From Caulobacterales bacterium (GTDB lineage Bacteria; Pseudomonadota; Alphaproteobacteria; Caulobacterales; Caulobacteraceae): a stretch of 64,000 nucleotides of DNA. Shown piece by piece: positions 59,033-64,000 of this stretch (position 1 is the first letter of the stretch; each line of letters starts with the position of its first letter). The DNA is taken from positions 59,212 through 123,211 of the forward strand of contig JACPDR010000030.1 of NCBI GenBank assembly GCA_016183935.1. Reading direction: 5' to 3'. The position numbers and the translations under genes are program-made. The notes beneath the pieces are model-generated. The model made no database searches and had not been told where the DNA came from. It was given only the letters and a program-made list of their open reading frames with translations.

Positions 59033-59980
59033 CTAGACGTCGTAATCCAGCCCGAACTGGGCGTAGAGGGCGCGGCTGTCCTGCCATTTCGGGTCGACCT
59101 TCACCGTCAGGAACAGGTGCACCGGACGGTCGAGCAGCTCGATGAGCTCCTCGCGCGACTTCTGGCCGATCCATTTCAGGGTCTGGCCGCCCTTCCCCAG
59201 CACGATGGGCCGCTGGCTTTCGCGCTCGACGTAGATGGTCTGCTCGATGCGGGCCGAGCCGTCGGCCTTGTCCTCGAACGAGGTGGTTTCGACAGCCGCC
59301 GAATAGGGAAGCTCCTCGTGGACGCGCAGATAGACCTTCTCGCGGGTGATCTCGGCGGCCAGCACCCGCATCGGCACGTCGGCGGACTGGTCTTCCGGAT
59401 ACAGCCACGGCCCCGGCGGCATCGACCGGGCGAGGCGCTTCTTCAGGTCGTCGACGCCGTCGCCGCTGAGAGCCGAGATCATGTAGACCTCGGAATAGAC
59501 GCCGGTCTCGAACAGCCGCTGGGACAGGGCCAGCAGGGTGTCGCGGCGCATGCCGTCGATCTTGTTCAGGGCCAGGATGACCTGTTTGCCGGCGGCCTTG
59601 AGCGCGGCGATGATGGTCTCGGTGTCCTCGGCCGAGCGCCGGTCGGCGGCCTGGCCCTCCTTGCCCTCAGCCGCGATGTGAGAGGCCGCGTCGATCAGGT
59701 GCACCACCACGTCGGCGTCGTCCGCTCCGCCCCAGGCCGAGGCGACCATGGCCCGGTCCAGCCGGCGGCGCGGCGTGAAGATTCCGGGGGTGTCGACCAG
59801 GATGATCTGGGCGTCGCCCTCCATGGCGATGCCGCGCACGGGAAAGCGGGTGGTCTGGACCTTCTGGGTGACGATCGAGACCTTGGTTCCGGTCAGCCGG
59901 TTGACCAGCGTCGACTTGCCGGCGTTGGGGGCGCCGATGATGGCGGCGAAGCCGGCTCGCTGGTTTTGGGGGTCGGTCAA
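59033..59980 (-). CDS. era: GTPase Era
   Basis: A 315-residue ribosome-assembly GTPase binding the 3' end of 16S rRNA. GTPase motifs are IIGAPNAGKSTLVNRL, DTPGIF and LALNKIDG. The KH domain carries RESQRPIVLGKGGQTLKWIG (as VLGKGGQTLKWIG). The start overlaps the rnc stop (ATGA). A normally adjacent recO is displaced. Confidence 0.97.
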   Translation of the reverse strand: MTDPQNQRAGFAAIIGAPNAGKSTLVNRLTGTKVSIVTQKVQTTRFPVRGIAMEGDAQIILVDTPGIFTPRRRLDRAMVASAWGGADDADVVVHLIDAASHIAAEGKEGQAADRRSAEDTETIIAALKAAGKQVILALNKIDGMRRDTLLALSQRLFETGVYSEVYMISALSGDGVDDLKKRLARSMPPGPWLYPEDQSADVPMRVLAAEITREKVYLRVHEELPYSAAVETTSFEDKADGSARIEQTIYVERESQRPIVLGKGGQTLKWIGQKSREELIELLDRPVHLFLTVKVDPKWQDSRALYAQFGLDYDV

Positions 59981-60693
59981 ATCACGCCTTCACGCTGCAG
60001 CAGGCCGATCGCGGCCGCCTTCTCCGCGTCCTGACGCGAACGGCCCTGCGCGGTCAAGGGCGCATATCCGGCTACGCTTGCTTCAACGGTGAATGTCGGG
60101 GCGTGGTCGGACCCGGTCCGCTCGACGATGCGATAGGTCGGCAGCGGCTTGCCCTGCCCCAGCGCCCATTCCTGCAGCGCCGATTTCGGATTGGTCAGCG
60201 ACTTGCGCGGCGGCGCCGCCAGCTCGGCCGCCCAGATGCGTTCGAACACGGCCCGGGCGGCGTCCGTGCCGCCGTCCAGCCAGACCGCGGCCAGGATCGC
60301 CTCCATGGCGTCGCCGAGCGCGCCCTCGCGGCGGCGGCCGCCCTGTTTCGCCTCTCCGGGCGACAGGCGCATGGCGTCGCCGACGCCCAGGGCTTCGGCG
60401 GCGCGAGCGCAGGTGGCCTTGTCGACCAGGGCGTGCAGTCGGGATGACATCTCGCCCTCGTCGGCCGTCGGCAGATCGCGCATCAGCCGCTCGGCGACCA
60501 GTAGGCCCAGCACCCGGTCGCCCAGGAACTCCATCCGCTGGTTGTCGAGGAACAGCCGGCCGCGGGCGTCGCGCTCGGCCCCCTCGCCCACGCTGGCGTG
60601 GGTCAGGGCCTGATCGAGCAGGGACGGGTCTCGGAAGTCGTGGCCGAGTTTGCTCGCCAGCGCCGCGACCGCCTCGGCCCGCCGGTCCGCCAT
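59977..60693 (-). CDS. rnc: Ribonuclease III
   Basis: A 238-residue double-strand RNA nuclease. The catalytic signature is NQRMEFLGDRVLGLL, and the second acidic pair lies in GDAMEAILAAVWLDGG. The C-terminal dsRNA-binding domain begins NPKSALQEWALGQGKPLPTY. The start at 60693 overlaps the lepB stop (TGATG); an upstream in-frame extension would lie inside lepB. Confidence 0.96.
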   Translation of the reverse strand: MADRRAEAVAALASKLGHDFRDPSLLDQALTHASVGEGAERDARGRLFLDNQRMEFLGDRVLGLLVAERLMRDLPTADEGEMSSRLHALVDKATCARAAEALGVGDAMRLSPGEAKQGGRRREGALGDAMEAILAAVWLDGGTDAARAVFERIWAAELAAPPRKSLTNPKSALQEWALGQGKPLPTYRIVERTGSDHAPTFTVEASVAGYAPLTAQGRSRQDAEKAAAIGLLQREGVI

Positions 60694-61724
60694 CAGTTCA
60701 GGACGGTGAAGAACCGGCTCGGACGAACCTTCGAGAACCAGCTGACCGGATTCCACAGCGAGGCGCCGGGCGACCACGAGAACAGGATGATCTCGGCCTT
60801 GCCGATCAGGTTCTCGGCCGGCACCAGGCCGACGCCGTTCATCTCGTCGAACCGGCTGTCCACCGAGTTGTCGCGGTTGTCGCCCATCATGAAGTAGTGC
60901 CCCTCCGGCACCTCGAAGACCTGGGTGTCGTCGGCGTCATAGCCGGGCCCGAAGTCCTGGACGGCGAAGGTGCGGCCCTCCGGCAGCGTCTCGCGCGCCT
61001 TGATGACGTTCATGCCGTACATGTTGGTCGCGTCCTGCTCGCTCAGGACCACGTCGCGCACCGGCTGGCCGTTGATGTGCAGGACGTTGTTGATCATCTG
61101 CACCCGGTCGCCGGGCAGGCCGATCAGACGCTTGACGTAATCCGTCCGGTCGTCGCGCGGCAGCTTGAACACCACGATGTCGCCGCGTTCCGGCTCCTGG
61201 GCGAATATGCGGCCCTCGAACAGCGGCGGGCTGAACGGGATGGCGTGCTTCGAATAGCCGTAGCTCCACTTCGACACGACGATGTAGTCGCCCTCGTAGA
61301 GATTGGGCTCCATCGACGCCGACGGGATGGTGAAGGGCTGGAACAGCAGGACGCGCAGAACGAAGGCGATCAGCAGGGCGAAGAAGACCGTCTTGATGAT
61401 CTCGACGGTTTCGTTGCCGCCGCCGGACTTGCTCTTCTTGCCCTTCTTGCCGTGGGCATAGACGGGCGTGGCGTCGACGTCCTCGAACGGGGCGTCGCCG
61501 GAGTCGCTCCAGACCGGCTGCTTCGACGACGCGGCGGCGGCGGTCGTCACCTGATCGTCGGCATGGGCGTCGTGCGCGGAAGGGCCGTCGTCGACCTCGA
61601 CAACCGGCTCGGCGTCATGGCCATGATCGTCGGGCTCGTGCGCGTCCACCGGGTGCGCCGGCTCGTCGTGACCGTGGCCGGCGTCGTGCGCGTGGTCGTC
61701 GTGCGGCTTGTTCTCGTCGCTCAT
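60693..61724 (-). CDS. lepB: Signal peptidase I with a His/Asp-rich N-terminal extension
   Basis: A 343-residue leader peptidase cutting signal peptides on the outer face of the inner membrane. The membrane helix is at about 108-130 (IIKTVFFALLIAFVLRVLLF). The catalytic Ser is in IPSASMEPNL, the catalytic Lys in YVKRLIGLPGDRV, and the GDNRDNSVDSR box follows. Unusually, about 105 residues precede the helix, with 11 histidines in the first ~57 residues (HDDHAHD, HGHDEPAH, HGHDAE), then a Lys/Gly stretch. Such an extension is not part of the enzyme core. Confidence 0.96.
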   Translation of the reverse strand: MSDENKPHDDHAHDAGHGHDEPAHPVDAHEPDDHGHDAEPVVEVDDGPSAHDAHADDQVTTAAAASSKQPVWSDSGDAPFEDVDATPVYAHGKKGKKSKSGGGNETVEIIKTVFFALLIAFVLRVLLFQPFTIPSASMEPNLYEGDYIVVSKWSYGYSKHAIPFSPPLFEGRIFAQEPERGDIVVFKLPRDDRTDYVKRLIGLPGDRVQMINNVLHINGQPVRDVVLSEQDATNMYGMNVIKARETLPEGRTFAVQDFGPGYDADDTQVFEVPEGHYFMMGDNRDNSVDSRFDEMNGVGLVPAENLIGKAEIILFSWSPGASLWNPVSWFSKVRPSRFFTVLN

Positions 61725-61785
61725 GGTGACCCTATCCCCCAGCCGCTGTCCGCGGTCTTTCAGCGGCAGAACCGGTATAACGTGA

Positions 61786-62187
61786 TTAAGCCATCGGCAA
61801 GGCTTCGATCACCACGAAGGCGAGTGCGTACGGATGCTCGTCGCTCAGCGTCAGATGTATCCGGGGCGTGCAGCCGAGCGGCGTCAGGCGGGCCAGGTGG
61901 TCGGCGGCGTGGCCGGTCAGCTTCAGGGTCGGCTGGCCCGACGGCAGGTTCGTCACCCCCATGTCGCGCCAGTAGACGTCCCGCCGCATGCCGGTGCCCA
62001 GCGCCTTCGCGCAGGCTTCCTTGGCCGCGAACCGCTTGGCGTAGCTCCAGGCCGGGTCGGGCTTGCGGTCCGATCGCGCGCGCTCGAGGTCGGTGAAGCA
62101 CCGCGCCCTGAACCGATCGCCGAAGCGGTCCAGCGACGTCTGGATCCGCCGGATGTCGCACAGGTCCGCGCCGACGCCGATGATCAT
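61786..62187 (-). CDS. acpS: Holo-[acyl-carrier-protein] synthase
   Basis: A 133-residue enzyme that attaches phosphopantetheine to acyl carrier protein. The metal-binding [11 protein letters not shown] and the catalytic [16 protein letters not shown] are both present. It overlaps the pdxJ stop (ATGA) and precedes lepB. Confidence 0.95.
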   Translation of the reverse strand: MIIGVGADLCDIRRIQTSLDRFGDRFRARCFTDLERARSDRKPDPAWSYAKRFAAKEACAKALGTGMRRDVYWRDMGVTNLPSGQPTLKLTGHAADHLARLTPLGCTPRIHLTLSDEHPYALAFVVIEALPMA

Positions 62188-62921
62188 GCGGCGGCGTCCA
62201 TGGCGGCCCGCATCCGGTGAATGGCCATGGTCAGGCCGACGAACACCGCCTCGCCGATCAGGAAGTGGCCGATGTTGAGCTCGCGCACCTCGGGAATGGC
62301 CAACATGTCCGCCGCCGTGCCGTAGTCCAGTCCGTGGCCGGCGTGGACCTCGAGGCCGAGGTCGGCGGCGCGGCTGGCGGCGGTCTGCAGCCGGGCGAAC
62401 TCGACCGCCCGCCCATCCCCGGACAGATGGCAGTAGCGGCCGGTGTGGAACTCCACGACCTGGGCGCCGACCGCGTGGGCGGCCTCGACCTGCTGCAGCG
62501 CCGGCTCGATGAACAGGGACACGCGTACGCCGGCGTCGGACAGCGCCTTCGCCACCGGGGCGATGCGCGCTTCATGGCCGGCGACGGCGAGGCCGCCCTC
62601 GGTCGTCACTTCCTCGCGCCGCTCGGGGACCAGGCAGGCGGCGTGCGGGCGGTGGCGCAGGGCGATGGTCAGCATCTCGTCGGTGACCGCCATCTCCAGG
62701 TTCAGCGGCCGTCCGGCGATGGCGCAGAGTTCGCTCAGCGCCTCGATGTCGGTGTCGGTGATGTGGCGCCGGTCCTCGCGCAGGTGGGCGGTGATCCCGT
62801 CGGCGCCGGCGGCCAGCGCCTCGCGGGCGGCCCGGACCGGGTCGGGATGCGAGCCGCCGCGGGCGTTCCGCACCGTCGCCACATGGTCGATGTTGACCCC
62901 CAGACGCACCGGCGAAACCAT
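62184..62921 (-). CDS. pdxJ: Pyridoxine 5'-phosphate synthase
   Basis: A 245-residue TIM barrel that condenses 1-deoxyxylulose 5-phosphate with 3-amino-2-oxopropyl phosphate. Conserved features are [43 protein letters not shown] and HAGHGLDY. It is co-translated with acpS. Confidence 0.97.
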   Translation of the reverse strand: MVSPVRLGVNIDHVATVRNARGGSHPDPVRAAREALAAGADGITAHLREDRRHITDTDIEALSELCAIAGRPLNLEMAVTDEMLTIALRHRPHAACLVPERREEVTTEGGLAVAGHEARIAPVAKALSDAGVRVSLFIEPALQQVEAAHAVGAQVVEFHTGRYCHLSGDGRAVEFARLQTAASRAADLGLEVHAGHGLDYGTAADMLAIPEVRELNIGHFLIGEAVFVGLTMAIHRMRAAMDAAA

Positions 62922-62931
62922 GGCCGTTCTC

Positions 62932-63516
62932 CTATTTCGCCAGCCGTCGGCTGCCCGGATCCTCGACCGGCAGGGCGGCCAGTTCGGGCGGCAGGGCGTC
63001 GGCGGGGTATGCGGGCACGTCCAGCGTCGCCAGCGCCACCAGCGGCACGCCGACGTCGGCGCGGCCGCCCGAACGATCGACGATGCAGGCCGCCGCGACC
63101 ACGTCGCCGCCGGCCGCCTGGATGGCCGCGATGCATTCGCGCGAACTCAGGCCCGTGGTGACGATGTCCTCGACCATGACCACCTTCTGGCCCGGCTCGA
63201 CATGGAAGCCGCGGCGCAGCCGGAACGCGCCACCTTCGCGCTCGACGTACATCGACGGGACGCCCAGCCAGCGGGCCGTCTCATAGCCGGGAATGATGCC
63301 GCCGACGGCGGGCGAGATGGCCACGTCGACGGTCCCCACGGCGGCGGTGATCTTCTCCGCCAGCGCCTTGCACAGCCGGGCGCAGCGCGCCGCGTCCATG
63401 AACACCAGGTTCTTCTGCAGGAAGACGGGACTGTGCAGGCCCGAGGACAGCACGAAATGCCCCTCGCGCAGGGCGCCGGCGGCGCGGAATTCGTCGAGAA
63501 CGTCGTCTGAGGTCAT
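62932..63516 (-). CDS. pyrE: Orotate phosphoribosyltransferase
   Basis: A 194-residue enzyme making orotidine monophosphate. The PRPP-binding motif is [14 protein letters not shown], preceded by [34 protein letters not shown] lies near the start. It begins the pyrE-pdxJ-acpS-lepB-rnc-era series, 10 bases before pdxJ. Confidence 0.96.
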   Translation of the reverse strand: MTSDDVLDEFRAAGALREGHFVLSSGLHSPVFLQKNLVFMDAARCARLCKALAEKITAAVGTVDVAISPAVGGIIPGYETARWLGVPSMYVEREGGAFRLRRGFHVEPGQKVVMVEDIVTTGLSSRECIAAIQAAGGDVVAAACIVDRSGGRADVGVPLVALATLDVPAYPADALPPELAALPVEDPGSRRLAK

Positions 63517-63576
63517 GGCGCGCTGTCTAGCGCAGCCGTGAGGGCGAAAGAAGATGCTCCAGCGGCGTTCCCCGCA

Positions 63577-64000
63577 TCATTCGATGCTCGCGTTCGGCTT
63601 CAGCCCCCCGGCCAGCAGCGCCTCCCAGACCCCCTCTGCGTCCCCGGCGAAGCGGAACAGCCCGAGGTCCTCCGCCCGGATCATGCCGTGCCGGACCAGC
63701 ACGTCGAAATCGACTACGGAGCGCCAGTAGGCCTCGTCGAACAGGACGATGGGGATGGGCGGCGACTTTTCGGTCTGGCGCAGGGTCAGGATCTCGAACA
63801 GCTCGTCGAAGGTGCCGAACCCGCCCGGAAAGACCACCAGCGCATTGGCCCGCATGGCCAGATGCATCTTGCGCATGGCGAAATAGTGGAAGCGGAAGGT
63901 CAGTTCCGGCGTCGACCAGGCGTTGGGCTCCTGCTCGTGCGGCAGGGTGATGTTGAAGCCGATCGACGGGGCCCCGACGTCCGCCGCGCCCCGGTTGGCG
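63577..64000 (-). CDS. LOG-family protein (putative cytokinin-riboside phosphoribohydrolase type), 5' end off window
   Basis: C-terminal ~140 residues of a Rossmann-fold LOG-like protein; the start lies beyond the right edge. The family motif PGGFGTFDELFEILTLRQ is visible (as PGGFGTFDELFE), preceded by MRKMHLAMRANALVVF with the conserved arginine. LOG enzymes remove ribose phosphate from nucleotides; the bacterial substrate here is unproven. Confidence 0.88.
   Translation of the reverse strand, partial: ANRGAADVGAPSIGFNITLPHEQEPNAWSTPELTFRFHYFAMRKMHLAMRANALVVFPGGFGTFDELFEILTLRQTEKSPPIPIVLFDEAYWRSVVDFDVLVRHGMIRAEDLGLFRFAGDAEGVWEALLAGGLKPNASIE

Overview
The window is a very GC-rich (about 67-70%) alphaproteobacterial chromosome segment, most likely from Caulobacterales and closest in feel to Brevundimonas or Caulobacter. 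The evidence is a clear MipZ division-site ATPase, an HdaA-type replication regulator, the cluster pyrB / pyrC-like / plsY / dprA / topA, the gene order pyrE-pdxJ-acpS-lepB-rnc-era, an NDUFA12-type complex I subunit and GatCAB. No tRNA, rRNA, CRISPR array, prophage or complete insertion sequence was seen. Both edges cut genes: an ABC exporter on the left and a LOG-family protein on the right.

Layout. 1-11.3 kb is mostly minus strand. A partial ABC exporter and a DUF1353 gene are followed by the block serS / lipoprotein / surE / pcm / NlpD-like / yajC / secD / secF / PuuD-like membrane protein / phytoene-synthase-like protein (in transcription order). 11.4-20.8 kb is more accessory. It holds a CDP-alcohol transferase, a repeat-rich gap, thiG, an ECF sigma factor with its probable regulon (DUF4142 plus cupredoxin, folE, Rieske-FAD oxidoreductase), a sulfatase with an MFS transporter, and an isolated thiS. 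20.9-25.0 kb carries aroQ-accB-accC-aat convergent with NDUFA12-DUF2155. 25.2-32.7 kb has an odd ribonucleotide-reductase-like protein, two secreted pentapeptide-repeat proteins, aspS, hdaA and an RcnB-like gene. 32.7-33.2 kb is a 467-bp inverted-repeat-bounded element that encodes a DUF559 protein. 33.2-37.4 kb is gatC-gatA-(small membrane ORF)-gatB plus a lipoprotein. 37.5-45.5 kb is a truncated ruvX, an AEC transporter, pyrB, a metal-site-less pyrC-like gene, plsY, dprA and topA. 45.6-52.1 kb is a J-domain protein, mipZ, a SPOR lipoprotein, panC, parC, recO and an NTF2-like protein. 52.2-57.8 kb is a ten-gene ArsR / SRPBCC / DoxX / VOC / hydrolase / RibD-like / GST operon, followed by a serine hydrolase. 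59.0-64.0 kb is the conserved era-rnc-lepB-acpS-pdxJ-pyrE operon and a LOG-family gene.

Most interesting signals. (1) Four near-identical promoter-like boxes (GGGAAC then CATCCAA, 15-16 bases apart) precede the ECF sigma gene, folE, the Rieske-FAD gene and the DUF4142-cupredoxin pair, and define a local sigma regulon. (2) The DUF559 gene is framed by 55-bp inverted repeats whose six differences are three paired, structure-preserving changes. (3) A class II ribonucleotide reductase-like protein keeps the C-terminal domain but has no recognisable catalytic core. (4) RuvX lacks its first catalytic motif, apparently through a small deletion that also introduced a stop. (5) A roughly 300-bp patch inside gatB has 55% GC against 67-68% in its flanks. 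(6) Two 135-bp paired-palindrome repeats are present, one of them beside the accessory block that separates recO from era.

All functional calls come from reading motifs and gene order by eye; no database search was possible.
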